61,298 bases of DNA from an uncultured Alphaproteobacteria bacterium (GTDB lineage: Bacteria; Pseudomonadota; Alphaproteobacteria; Methylaequorales; Methylaequoraceae), in NCBI GenBank assembly GCA_902537615.1, contig CACBBU010000008.1:1-61298 (forward strand). Direction: 5' to 3'. The notes under the pieces are model-generated. The model was not told where the DNA came from, ran no database searches, and saw nothing but the letters and a program-made list of their open reading frames with translations. Position numbers and translations under genes: made by a program. Positions 26,225-34,895 of the stretch are shown one piece after another. Numbering within the stretch: the stretch's first letter is position 1; every line of letters starts with the position of its first letter.

Positions 26225-27997
26225 TCATTTCTTTTTTTTTCTAACTTCAAGACCTAAATCTCTAAGTTGGAGTTCATTAACTATATTTGGCGAACCCATC
26301 ATTAAATCTTCGGCTTGCTGGTTCATTGGGAAAGCTACAATTTCTCTAAGATTTTCTTCACCCGATATTAACATAATAATTCTATCTATACCAGGAGCAG
26401 AACCTCCATGTGGTGGTGCACCGAATTTAAAAGCATTAAACAGGGACCCAAACCTTGCATTTAGTTCTTTCTCCGAGTATCCAGCTATTTCAAAAGCTTT
26501 AACCATAATGTCTCTCTTGTGATTTCTAATAGCACCAGATGAAAGTTCAATGCCATTGCAAACTATATCAAATTGCCAGGCCAGTATTTCAAGAGGATTT
26601 TTCTCCAAGAGTGACTGCATTCCACCTTGTGGCATGGAAAAAGGATTATGACTAAAATCTATTTTTTTTGTAATAGAATCAAGTTCATACATTGGATAAT
26701 CAACAATCCAACAAAATTTAAATGTATTTTTTTCTAACATTTCCAACTCATCGCAAATCTTGGTTCTAACCAAAGCTGAAAACTTGGTTGCACTAACCTT
26801 TTCATCACATATAAAAAAAACACTCTCACCGTTTTTAAGTTCAACTTTTTTTTTTAAGGATTCAAGATTTGCTTTATTCATATTGTTTGAAATAGGACCT
26901 TTGTAATCATTATCTTCTAAGATCACGTAACCTAATCCTTTATGACCCTCATCCCTTGCCCACTCATTAAGTTTATCAAACCATGCTCTAGGTCTTGAGC
27001 TTGAATCAGGTGCTTTAATTGCTTTAACAACAAAGCCTTTCTCTATATTAGATTCAAAAATTTTAAAACCTGAATTTATAAAACATTGAGTAACATCCGA
27101 TACTATAAGTGGGTTTCTTAAATCTGGTTTATCGGTTCCATACTTTTCCATTGAATCTAGATACTTAATTCTTTTAAAAGGGGGTTTTGAAACATCAAAG
27201 TTTGAGTTCTCTTTAAAAACTTCAAATAACACTGGCTCAATTTCATTAAATATATCTTCTTGTTCTGCAAAAGACATTTCAAAATCTAATTGATAAAATT
27301 CTCCAGGAGATCTATCTGCCCTTGCATCCTCATCCCTAAAACATGGCGCAATTTGAAAGTATTTATCAAAAGTTGACACCATCAAAAGTTGTTTAAAAAT
27401 TTGTGGTGCTTGAGGTAAAGCATAAAACTTTCCATTATGAATTCTACTAGGAACCAAAAAATCTCTTGCCCCCTCGGGTGAGGAAGATGTAAGAATAGGT
27501 GTTTGAATTTCTAAGAAACCTCTACTTATCATCTTAGATCTTAAGCTATTAATTATTTTGGATCGTAAAATAATATTATTTTTATTTTTTTCTCTTCTTA
27601 AATCAATATATCTATATTTTAATCTAAGTTCTTCTGGTGAATCATCTTCAATTGCGACTTGAAAAGGGATTTGTTCTGACTCATTTAGAATTTCTATTTT
27701 TTCAGATAAAATTTCAACCTCACCCGTTGGAAGATTTTTGTTTATAGTATCAAATGATCTTTTAACGACTTTTCCTGTAATTTTTATAACACTTTCAAGT
27801 TTCAATGTTTCTAATACTGAAAACATTTGGTTATCAGAATTAACAACGCACTGGGTCATTCCAAAGTGATCTCTTAAATCTATGAAAAGGACACCACCGT
27901 GATCTCTTTTTTTATTTATCCACCCTGAAACAGAAACTTTTTTGTCTATTTCCTTAACAGATAACTCACCGCAGTTATGTGATCTAAAATGACTCAT
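26225..27997 (-). CDS. aspS: aspartyl-tRNA synthetase
   Basis: A bacterial-type class IIb synthetase, 590 aa. An N-terminal OB-fold anticodon domain (SGWINKKRDHGGVLFIDLRD) is followed by class II motifs: FLEIQTPILTSSSPEGARDF (motif 1 region), CFRDEDARADRSPGEFYQLD (motif 2) and APPHGGSAPGIDRI with motif 3 arginine. The GAD insertion domain lies between. With GatCAB in the same window, this enzyme might be non-discriminating and also charge tRNA-Asn, but that cannot be settled from here without knowing whether asnS exists. The gene is divergent from rnd by 39 bases. Confidence 0.95.
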   Translation of the reverse strand: MSHFRSHNCGELSVKEIDKKVSVSGWINKKRDHGGVLFIDLRDHFGMTQCVVNSDNQMFSVLETLKLESVIKITGKVVKRSFDTINKNLPTGEVEILSEKIEILNESEQIPFQVAIEDDSPEELRLKYRYIDLRREKNKNNIILRSKIINSLRSKMISRGFLEIQTPILTSSSPEGARDFLVPSRIHNGKFYALPQAPQIFKQLLMVSTFDKYFQIAPCFRDEDARADRSPGEFYQLDFEMSFAEQEDIFNEIEPVLFEVFKENSNFDVSKPPFKRIKYLDSMEKYGTDKPDLRNPLIVSDVTQCFINSGFKIFESNIEKGFVVKAIKAPDSSSRPRAWFDKLNEWARDEGHKGLGYVILEDNDYKGPISNNMNKANLESLKKKVELKNGESVFFICDEKVSATKFSALVRTKICDELEMLEKNTFKFCWIVDYPMYELDSITKKIDFSHNPFSMPQGGMQSLLEKNPLEILAWQFDIVCNGIELSSGAIRNHKRDIMVKAFEIAGYSEKELNARFGSLFNAFKFGAPPHGGSAPGIDRIIMLISGEENLREIVAFPMNQQAEDLMMGSPNIVNELQLRDLGLEVRKKKK

Positions 27998-28036
27998 AGT
28001 ATTGAAGCAATATGTTTTAAATGATAATTTTTATTA

Positions 28037-28876
28037 GTGTTAATACATACTAATGATCAATTAAAAAAATTCTATCTAAAATGTCAAAAACATGAAATCG
28101 TAGCTGTTGATACAGAGTTTTACAGAGTTAACACATACTATCCTAAATTTTGTCTTCTACAAATGGCCACTACCGACGAGACTGTTTTGATAGATCCTAT
28201 TAATAAAAAATTAGATTTAACTCTTGTTAAAAAAATTTTATATTCTTCACAGATTCTAAAAGTATTTCACGCTGCTCAACAAGATTTAGAAATATTTTTT
28301 AACCTCTATAAAAAATTACCAAAAAATATTATAGATACGCAAATCTGTATAAGTATACTAGGGATATCCAACTCGCTCGGATATGCTGATTCATTAGATT
28401 TTTTTCTAAAAAAAAAAATTGATAAAAGTTACCAATTCGTTGATTGGAGGAAAAGACCACTTTCCAAAAAGAAAATTAATTATGCTAGTAATGACGTAAA
28501 ATACCTCATACAGTTATATTTAGAAATTGTAGAAAGACTAAAAAAAAAAAAAATTTTTAAAGATATTTATACACACCATTGTAAGTTACTTGACAGAAAA
28601 ATTTACTTAAAAAAACCGAGTCTTGCATGGAAAAAAATTAAAATTAACAATAAGAACGCTCACAAATTAAACCTTCTTAAAGAAATTTGTAAAAAAAGAG
28701 AAATGACTGCTAAAAAAAAAAATATTCCTGTCAAAAGATTAATACGAGATCAAGACATAAAGTATATATCAAATAAGAAAACTAACTATATTGATGTAGT
28801 CAAGATATTAAACTCTATTAAAAATAAACCATTTAAAAATGAACTAAAAAAAATAGTTTTAGAACATAATAATTAA
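28037..28876 (+). CDS. rnd: ribonuclease D, short form
   Basis: A DEDD-family 3'-5' exoribonuclease involved in tRNA 3'-end trimming. The exonuclease motifs are VAVDTEFYRVNTYYPKFCL (Exo I), FHAAQQDLEIFF (Exo II) and NYASNDVKYLIQLY (Exo III, Y-type). At 279 aa it is about 100 residues shorter than E. coli RNase D; one reduced HRDC-like region remains and a second is missing. The start is a GTG at 28037, nine bases after a GATAAT box, with no Shine-Dalgarno. Its stop overlaps the stop of hdaA on the other strand (TTAA). Confidence 0.88.
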   Translation: MLIHTNDQLKKFYLKCQKHEIVAVDTEFYRVNTYYPKFCLLQMATTDETVLIDPINKKLDLTLVKKILYSSQILKVFHAAQQDLEIFFNLYKKLPKNIIDTQICISILGISNSLGYADSLDFFLKKKIDKSYQFVDWRKRPLSKKKINYASNDVKYLIQLYLEIVERLKKKKIFKDIYTHHCKLLDRKIYLKKPSLAWKKIKINNKNAHKLNLLKEICKKREMTAKKKNIPVKRLIRDQDIKYISNKKTNYIDVVKILNSIKNKPFKNELKKIVLEHNN

Positions 28877-29541
28877 ATTTCTAATATTTTTTTTAGAAAA
28901 TTAAAAGAAATATTTGAATGATTTTCTAATGACTTACTATCAATTTTTTTTGCAACTTTTATAGCAAAACGATAAGATCTCTCAATTCTATTTGTTAAGT
29001 AATTTATTTTTTTTTCATCGATGATTATTTCTCTTTCTTCTAGATATTTTTTAATTATTTTAGCTAGAAGAATATTATCAGGTTCATGGACTTGAACAAC
29101 GAGTGAATTTAAAACCCGTGATAGTAGATCATCTATTTTTGTAGGAAGCTGCCTAGGTGAAACTTTTGACGTCATTAAAAAAAAGGACTTTTTTTTTTCT
29201 TTTATTATGTTGATGAAATTCAATAATTTTTCATCATTTTTTTTTTTCAAAAATATATCTACATTATCTAATATCCAATTTTGATGAATATTTAGGTTTT
29301 TTTTATATGAATTGCTAAAAAATTTTTCTAAATTTTGTTTATTAAGAAATATAGCCTTTGATCTTTTTTGCCAAATTTTACATATTGTTGTTTTTCCACA
29401 TTTTGTTGGTCCATATAAAAAAAAAAACTGGTTATTCCACTTTGGCCATTTTTGAATTAAATCAAAGGCAAGCGAGTTTTTTGAGGTTACATAAAAATCT
29501 TTTTTATTTTCAAATTTAAAATTAAGGACGTCCTGTTTCAT
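28873..29541 (-). CDS. hdaA: DnaA-domain regulatory protein HdaA
   Basis: A 222-aa AAA+ protein without the DnaA DNA-binding domain. It has a Walker A motif (YGPTKCGKTTICKIW), a Walker B-like WILDNVDIF and a sensor region (LPTKIDDLLSRVLNSLV). HdaA/Hda works with the sliding clamp to promote ATP hydrolysis by DnaA and prevent re-initiation of replication. The N-terminal QDVLNFKF resembles a clamp-binding motif. Position next to DUF2066 and purM is the usual alphaproteobacterial context. It overlaps the DUF2066 stop by one base. Confidence 0.85.
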   Translation of the reverse strand: MKQDVLNFKFENKKDFYVTSKNSLAFDLIQKWPKWNNQFFFLYGPTKCGKTTICKIWQKRSKAIFLNKQNLEKFFSNSYKKNLNIHQNWILDNVDIFLKKKNDEKLLNFINIIKEKKKSFFLMTSKVSPRQLPTKIDDLLSRVLNSLVVQVHEPDNILLAKIIKKYLEEREIIIDEKKINYLTNRIERSYRFAIKVAKKIDSKSLENHSNISFNFLKKILEI

Positions 29542-30641
29542 TAATAACTTTCAACCTCATAGAGGTTATTTCCTAATTCAGCTTTAATTAATCTTAAACT
29601 TTTACTTTCTAACCTTAAATTAATGTTTTTAATACTATAATTTGTTGAGATTTCATAAATTGTTTTTTTCTCTCTCAATTCTTTTATTTTAGCATTATTG
29701 GTTCCTATTATTTCAAGAATTGCCTCTTCAATAAAAAAACTTTTTTTAATATCTTCCGAATCAATACTTATAAGAATTAAGCTCTCGCTATTACCAGTCA
29801 GTTCCTCTGAATCAATTCTACTTTTCCACCAGTTTTGAAGTTCATTTATTACAAACTTTGCAACCAAATCAATCTCTGAAGAGTTTTTATTCTCAATTGG
29901 TAGATCATTATCACCAATTTTTATTTTTGTAAAAATATTATTTGAAAAAAGTTTTGCGTCTAACCTTATTTCAAAATTATTTTTATTTATATTAAATTTT
30001 TGTTCTAAAAAAATAATTATAGCTTTTTTTTTATTATAAAAATTTATAAAGTTATTCATCTTATCTGAATTCATATTAATGATTTGTTCTGCTGAAATTT
30101 TTAACCTATTCATATTATTTTTTTTTGGAAAATAAAGCTTAAGTAAACTTTGCTGATCATATTCTTCTAACAAAAAATCGTACCATGAATTTTCTTTATC
30201 CCACAGATACAAAGTATTGAATTTTTTAAGAACTGGAAAAATTAAATAACTTTCTGATATAAAAATATTAAGATTAATATCATTATCACTAAAAAACTTC
30301 TTTACTCTTTCAGGGTTAAAATTAATAGATATTTCAGCATAATACTTAATTTCAGAAATCTTTTCTGATTCTATCTTATAATCACTTACAAGTTCTGACG
30401 GATTAAAATCTGAAATTTGACTAAATTTTATAAAGTCAGATGGTGTCAGAATGTTTTTAGCCAATATATTAAATCCATTCTTGAAGGAAATATTCTTTGC
30501 ATTTTCTCTTACCTCTAAGACATTTCCATAATTTTCTAAATACACTTCATTATTTTTGATATTATAAATTTCCTCATTGGCAAAACAGCTTGCTATATTA
30601 AGAAAAAAAAAGAATATGATAAGACTTAATATTTTTAACAT
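29541..30641 (-). CDS. DUF2066-like exported protein
   Basis: A 366-aa protein with a clear Sec signal peptide (MLKILSLIIFFFFLNIASCF, cleavage probably at FA-NE), so periplasmic. The segment with EIKYYAEISINFNPERVKKF and the hydrophobic strand SYLIFPVLKK resembles the DUF2066 pattern, and the location between purM and hdaA is where DUF2066 genes occur in Alphaproteobacteria. Function is unknown. I start at the ATG at 30641; a TTG two codons upstream is a weaker choice. Family assignment rests partly on context. Confidence 0.65.
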   Translation of the reverse strand: MLKILSLIIFFFFLNIASCFANEEIYNIKNNEVYLENYGNVLEVRENAKNISFKNGFNILAKNILTPSDFIKFSQISDFNPSELVSDYKIESEKISEIKYYAEISINFNPERVKKFFSDNDINLNIFISESYLIFPVLKKFNTLYLWDKENSWYDFLLEEYDQQSLLKLYFPKKNNMNRLKISAEQIINMNSDKMNNFINFYNKKKAIIIFLEQKFNINKNNFEIRLDAKLFSNNIFTKIKIGDNDLPIENKNSSEIDLVAKFVINELQNWWKSRIDSEELTGNSESLILISIDSEDIKKSFFIEEAILEIIGTNNAKIKELREKKTIYEISTNYSIKNINLRLESKSLRLIKAELGNNLYEVESY

Positions 30642-30695
30642 TTTCAAGTATAAGTTATAAACTTATAACATTAATTTTTTAAAAACTAAACATTC

Positions 30696-30710
30696 AAGGA
30701 GTTTAAAATT
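30696..30710 (+). promoter_or_regulatory. ribosome-binding site and ATT start codon of purM
   Basis: AAGGAG (30696-30701) is followed after six bases by ATT (30708-30710), which opens the frame that encodes the conserved PurM N-terminus. There is no ATG, GTG or TTG at this distance. The next candidate, GTG at 30732, is 30 bases from the AAGGAG and lies inside the conserved segment. Confidence 0.65.
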
Positions 30711-31769
30711 TTTACTTATAAATCATCTGGTGTGGATACAAAAAAATCTTCTAAGTTAGTAAAAAAACTTGAAACCATCACAAAAAAGAACTTTAGAAAA
30801 GAAATAATTTTAAACCCTGGTGGATTTTGCTCAATCTTTGATTTAAAAAAGCTAAAATACAAAGACCCGATATTATTAAGTAGTACTGATGGTGTAGGTA
30901 CAAAACTTAAATTAGCCTTAGAGCAAAAAAACCTAAAATATCTTGGTTTTGACTTAGTTGCAATGTCGGTTAATGACATTTTAGCAAATGGTGGGGAACC
31001 ACTTTTTTTTCTTGACTATATATCATCCTCTAAAATAAAAGATAAATTTTTTTTGGATTTGATCACTAGTATTAATAATGCCTGCAGTGAAGCTGGATGT
31101 TCACTGGTAGGAGGTGAAACAGCAGAAATGCCAGGGATTTATAAAGACGACGATTTTGATATAGCTGGTTTCGCTGTTGGTGCAGTTGAAAGAGCAAACA
31201 AGATTGGTAAGGAAAAGATTAGACAGAACTCTCTTATTCTCGGATTAGAATCAAGTGGCTTTCATTCTAATGGGTTCTCACTTATAAGGAAAATTATTGA
31301 TGATAAGCAAATATCTCTAAACCGCAAAGCACCATTTAAATCAAATTTTAAATTGTTAGGTGAGGATTTAATACAACCAACAAAAATTTATGTAAAACCA
31401 GTTTTGCCGCTTATTAAAAAAAAAAAAATATTTGCTATTTCTCATATAACCGGAGGAGGCATTTATGAAAACCTTGAGAGAATTATTCCGAATGGAATGA
31501 ATGCATTAATTGACTTTAAAAACTTTATAATACCTGAGAGATTTGTTTGGTTAAAAGAATTAGGGGGTATCAAGACAAAGGAAATGCTCAAAACTTTTAA
31601 TTGTGGTATTGGGTTAATTATTATTATTAACCAAAGAAACAAAAATACTGTACTTAATTTTTTTAAAAAAAAAAAGATTAATGTACATGTTATGGGAGAA
31701 GTAATAACTAAAAAAAGTTGTAAAGAAAAAGTATCAATTAAGAAATTTGGAAAATGGGATTTAACCTAG
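30708..31769 (+). CDS. purM: phosphoribosylformylglycinamidine cyclo-ligase (AIR synthetase)
   Basis: PurM closes the imidazole ring to make AIR in purine synthesis. Conserved motifs include LSSTDGVGTKLKLALEQ, FDLVAMSVNDILANGGEPLF, GGETAEMPGIY, HSNGFSLIRKI and ISHITGGGIYENLERI. Starting at the ATT at 30708 gives 353 aa beginning FTYKSSGVDTKK, which matches the family's conserved YKxAGVD opening; starting at GTG 30732 would remove it. The perfect AAGGAG six bases before the ATT supports this unusual start. It overlaps purN by 16 bases. Confidence 0.93.
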   Translation: MFTYKSSGVDTKKSSKLVKKLETITKKNFRKEIILNPGGFCSIFDLKKLKYKDPILLSSTDGVGTKLKLALEQKNLKYLGFDLVAMSVNDILANGGEPLFFLDYISSSKIKDKFFLDLITSINNACSEAGCSLVGGETAEMPGIYKDDDFDIAGFAVGAVERANKIGKEKIRQNSLILGLESSGFHSNGFSLIRKIIDDKQISLNRKAPFKSNFKLLGEDLIQPTKIYVKPVLPLIKKKKIFAISHITGGGIYENLERIIPNGMNALIDFKNFIIPERFVWLKELGGIKTKEMLKTFNCGIGLIIIINQRNKNTVLNFFKKKKINVHVMGEVITKKSCKEKVSIKKFGKWDLT

Positions 31770-32335
31770 CAATATTAATTTCTGGAAGAGGATCAAATAT
31801 GCTTAACATTGTTAATGCATGTGACAACAAAACTTTATCATCAAAAGTAAAAATAATTATCTCTAACAATAAAAACTCTTCAGGACTATCTAAAGTAAAA
31901 AAAAAAGGTATCAAAACAAAAATTATAGATGAAAATAAAATTAATAAATTTGAGAAAAAACTCTCAGAGATCCTAATAAAAGAAAAAGTAAATTTTATCT
32001 GTTTGGCCGGGTTTATGAGAATTCTAAGTCAGGAGTTTCTTCACAATTGGAAAAGAAAAATTATCAATATTCATCCTTCTATTCTTCCCTCCTTCAGAGG
32101 TCTTAATGCTGTAAAAAAAGCAATAGAAAAAAAAGTTAAATACACTGGTTGTACGATACATTATGTAGATAAAGGTGTTGATACTGGGGAAATTATAGAT
32201 CAAAGAATTGTGAAAATTTTAAAAACAGATGATGAAGAAAAATTAGCTAAAAAAATATTGAAAGAAGAGCATATTTTATATATAAAAGTTATAGAAACTC
32301 TAGAAAAGGAATATAACAATGGCAAAGATAGATAG
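31754..32335 (+). CDS. purN: phosphoribosylglycinamide formyltransferase
   Basis: PurN transfers a formyl group from 10-formyl-THF to GAR. The 193-aa protein shows the phosphate loop LISGRGSNMLNI, CLAGFMRILSQEFL, the catalytic NIHPSILPSFRG (Asn and His) and GCTIHYVDKGVDTGEIIDQ with the catalytic Asp. It is translationally coupled to purM. The tail overlaps the start of a 40-codon membrane-protein gene by 17 bases. Confidence 0.95.
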   Translation: MGFNLAILISGRGSNMLNIVNACDNKTLSSKVKIIISNNKNSSGLSKVKKKGIKTKIIDENKINKFEKKLSEILIKEKVNFICLAGFMRILSQEFLHNWKRKIINIHPSILPSFRGLNAVKKAIEKKVKYTGCTIHYVDKGVDTGEIIDQRIVKILKTDDEEKLAKKILKEEHILYIKVIETLEKEYNNGKDR

Positions 32336-32441
32336 TAAATTTCAAGAAAGCTTTTATTCTAAATTTATTAAATTTACTATAATCTCTTGCATTGTTGTAA
32401 CAGTTCTTCTTTTTCTATTATGGTTTTTTTTAATATTCTAG
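32319..32441 (+). CDS. small single-span membrane protein, possibly aa3-oxidase subunit IV-like
   Basis: A 40-codon frame beginning MAKIDSKFQESFYSKFIKF, followed by one hydrophobic segment of about 20 residues ending at the C-terminus. AAGGA lies eight bases before the ATG, within purN, which supports translation. The FYSKFIKF-then-membrane-span layout recalls the short alphaproteobacterial aa3-type cytochrome c oxidase subunit IV (FxGFxKF before its span), but the resemblance is short and the identity is uncertain. Its stop TAG shares the palindrome CTAG (32438-32441) with the stop of ndk on the other strand. Confidence 0.5.
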   Translation: MAKIDSKFQESFYSKFIKFTIISCIVVTVLLFLLWFFLIF

Positions 32442-32866
32442 TCACCTAGTTGATTGAATATCTCTCTACTTGAAAAAAAATAACCAATTTCTATGTTCGC
32501 ATTTTCTTTACTATCTGAGCCATGTACAGAATTTTCCTCTACGGATAAACCGTACTTTTTTCTTATGGTACCATCATCTGCATTTGTTGGATTAGTTGCT
32601 CCCATTAATTTCCTGTAATTATTGATAACATTTTTACCCATGAGAACTTGTACAACAATTGGACCTGATGTCATGTATTCACACAAATCATTAAAGAAGG
32701 CTCTTTCTTTATGAACGAAATAAAAACCTTTAGCATCATTTAGTGAGAGGTGTAACATCTTCTGTGCAACAATTCTCATTTTTTTTTTTTCTATTAAAGC
32801 GTTAATTTCACCAGTTAACCCCCTTTTGACGGCGTCTGGTTTGATGATTGATAGTGTTAATTCCAT
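32438..32866 (-). CDS. ndk: nucleoside diphosphate kinase
   Basis: Ndk balances nucleoside triphosphate pools by phosphate transfer through a histidine. The start MELTLSIIKPDAVKRGLTGE and the catalytic NSVHGSDSKENANIEIGYFF are intact, as are GPIVVQVLMGKN and MGATNPTNADDGTIR. The length, 142 aa, is normal. A strong Shine-Dalgarno (TAAGGAG) precedes the ATG. It follows holC by 11 bases in the pepA-holC-ndk unit. Confidence 0.96.
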   Translation of the reverse strand: MELTLSIIKPDAVKRGLTGEINALIEKKKMRIVAQKMLHLSLNDAKGFYFVHKERAFFNDLCEYMTSGPIVVQVLMGKNVINNYRKLMGATNPTNADDGTIRKKYGLSVEENSVHGSDSKENANIEIGYFFSSREIFNQLGD

Positions 32867-32877
32867 TAAGAATCTCC

Positions 32878-33339
32878 TTAGTTACTATAGATTGCTTTCC
32901 ATTTAAATCTATCAAGCTCATAAAAACATTTAATTGTTTTTACTTTATTACTTAATTTAGCTGATATTATTGAAAAAATTTCTTTGTTTACTTCATCATA
33001 TGAAAAAAAGAAGAATTTTTTTAGGTAAGAAATTTTTTTTATTTTCACTTTGGGTGATATAAGAATAACATCAAAATCAAGCAAACCTTTCATTTTAAGG
33101 TAATCTCCATAAAATAAAATTAATTTATCCTTTGGATATAATTTTTCAGCGAAAGTTTTGTGAGGTAAAAATTCATTTTTTTCTTTCGTCCAAAGATATT
33201 TATCTAAGAGATTCATTTCTAATTCATTAGATAAATTAACTACCACTTTTTTATCTCTAAGTTTTTTAACTAAAGAGTTAACAATATAACTAAAATCTGA
33301 CTTAACATAGTAAAGGTTAATTTCGTGAAAGTTATTCAT
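32878..33339 (-). CDS. holC: DNA polymerase III chi subunit
   Basis: HolC links the clamp loader to single-strand binding protein. The 153-aa protein keeps the family core: EINLYYVKSDF at the N-terminus, KKVVVNLSNELEMNLLDKYL and LWTKEKNEFLPHK, followed by a C-terminal strand-rich part. It overlaps pepA by eight bases; pepA-holC is a widely conserved pair in Proteobacteria and supports the assignment of this poorly conserved protein. Confidence 0.85.
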   Translation of the reverse strand: MNNFHEINLYYVKSDFSYIVNSLVKKLRDKKVVVNLSNELEMNLLDKYLWTKEKNEFLPHKTFAEKLYPKDKLILFYGDYLKMKGLLDFDVILISPKVKIKKISYLKKFFFFSYDEVNKEIFSIISAKLSNKVKTIKCFYELDRFKWKAIYSN

Positions 33340-34831
33340 AATTTTTTCTTACAAATTCATCAAGTAAGCGTACACCAAATCCAGTACCCCCAGGCCTTGA
33401 AAACTTTGTACCCTTTTTGGACCAAGTGACTCCCGCAATATCTAAATGAGCCCAACTAGTTTTACCTACAAATCTTTTTAAAAACTGCGCAGCAGTTATA
33501 CTCCCTGCCCCTCTAGTTCCTGTAATGTTTTTCATATCGGCTACAGGACAGTTTAACAATTTGTCAAATTCTTCATCCATCGGCATTTGCCAGACTAATT
33601 CTTTAGTAGTTTTTGAAGCATCAATAAGTTTTTTGGCAAGAAGGTCATCATTTGAGAATAGCCCAGCATATCTTTCGCCTAGAGCTACAATTATTGCACC
33701 AGTTAAAGTCGCTAGATCAATCATAAGTTCTGGTTTGAATTTTTTATTTATATACCATAGCACATCAGCTAATACTAATCGTCCTTCAGCATCTGTATTT
33801 AAAACTTCAATTGTTTGACCAGATAATGATTCAACAATATCACCTGGTCTTTGAGCGTTACCATCAGGCATATTTTCAACCAAACCAACAGCTCCTATAA
33901 CATTTGCTTTTGCTTTTCTTAAGGCTAATGTATACATCAAACCCGCAACTACACCTGCGCCTCCCATATCCCACTTCATATCTTCCATACCAGAGGAAGG
34001 CTTGATTGAAATACCCCCAGTGTCAAAAGTTACCCCCTTACCAATAAACGCTAAAGGTTGAGATTTTTTTCCTCTAAGACCATTCCATTTCATTATCATT
34101 ACTCTTGCAGGGCGAACCGAGCCTTGAGCAACACCCAATAAAGCGTTCATTCCAAGTGCTTTCAGTTTTTTTTCATCAAAAATTTGAATCTCAACTCCGA
34201 CTTTTTTTAAGTCTTTACAAAATTCAACAAATTTTTGAGGATATAGTACATTTGCAGGCTCTGAAACTAAATCTCGTGTAAGAAAAATACCATCAAGATT
34301 TTTAACTTTATGATTTATATTTCTCTCTAATTCTGAACTGTATTTTCCATCATATCCAAGAATACGAACTTCATCTATTTTAAAGTCTTTTTTTGAAACA
34401 TTTTTATATTTTTCAAATCTGTAGTCTTTCAATTTAAAACCAATAAGAAGATTCTCAATAATTTCTTCTTTTTGTTTTTTATCATCAAAATTTTTATTAA
34501 ATAAGATCATCACTTTTTTAGTTTTTTTACTTTCAAGATATGATAGCAATCTGCCAAAAAAGGCATGTTGTATAGAAGTGTCTTTTGAATGCTCAAATCT
34601 GACGTAAGTAAACTGAGAAACAAATTCATTTTTTTTTTGGTAATTCTGAATATTTTTGTATAAAAAGGTTTCAGTAATTTCTTTTTCTTCGGTTTTTCCG
34701 GCCAAATAACTGTTTAGGATTTCTTCAGAACTTTTATCTAGATGATTATTAGAATTTACTTTTTTATTATCAGGTGAGATAATAACAAGATGGTATTTTT
34801 GTTCAGAGAGGTTTTCAAAATTAATTTTCAT
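33332..34831 (-). CDS. pepA: leucyl aminopeptidase (cytosol aminopeptidase, M17)
   Basis: A 499-aa M17 metallo-aminopeptidase that removes N-terminal residues from peptides using two metal ions. The metal and catalytic motifs are GKGVTFDTGGISIKPSSGM, DMKWDMGGAGVV, and EVLNTDAEGRLVLADVLW. The N-terminal macro-like domain covers about residues 1-170. It heads the pepA-holC-ndk unit and is divergent from lptF; the 64-base gap must hold both promoters. Confidence 0.95.
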   Translation of the reverse strand: MKINFENLSEQKYHLVIISPDNKKVNSNNHLDKSSEEILNSYLAGKTEEKEITETFLYKNIQNYQKKNEFVSQFTYVRFEHSKDTSIQHAFFGRLLSYLESKKTKKVMILFNKNFDDKKQKEEIIENLLIGFKLKDYRFEKYKNVSKKDFKIDEVRILGYDGKYSSELERNINHKVKNLDGIFLTRDLVSEPANVLYPQKFVEFCKDLKKVGVEIQIFDEKKLKALGMNALLGVAQGSVRPARVMIMKWNGLRGKKSQPLAFIGKGVTFDTGGISIKPSSGMEDMKWDMGGAGVVAGLMYTLALRKAKANVIGAVGLVENMPDGNAQRPGDIVESLSGQTIEVLNTDAEGRLVLADVLWYINKKFKPELMIDLATLTGAIIVALGERYAGLFSNDDLLAKKLIDASKTTKELVWQMPMDEEFDKLLNCPVADMKNITGTRGAGSITAAQFLKRFVGKTSWAHLDIAGVTWSKKGTKFSRPGGTGFGVRLLDEFVRKNYE

Positions 34832-34895
34832 TTGTCTATATATTATAAGGATTAAGTATTATAAATAATGTATATTGTTTTTTAAAAAAAATTCA

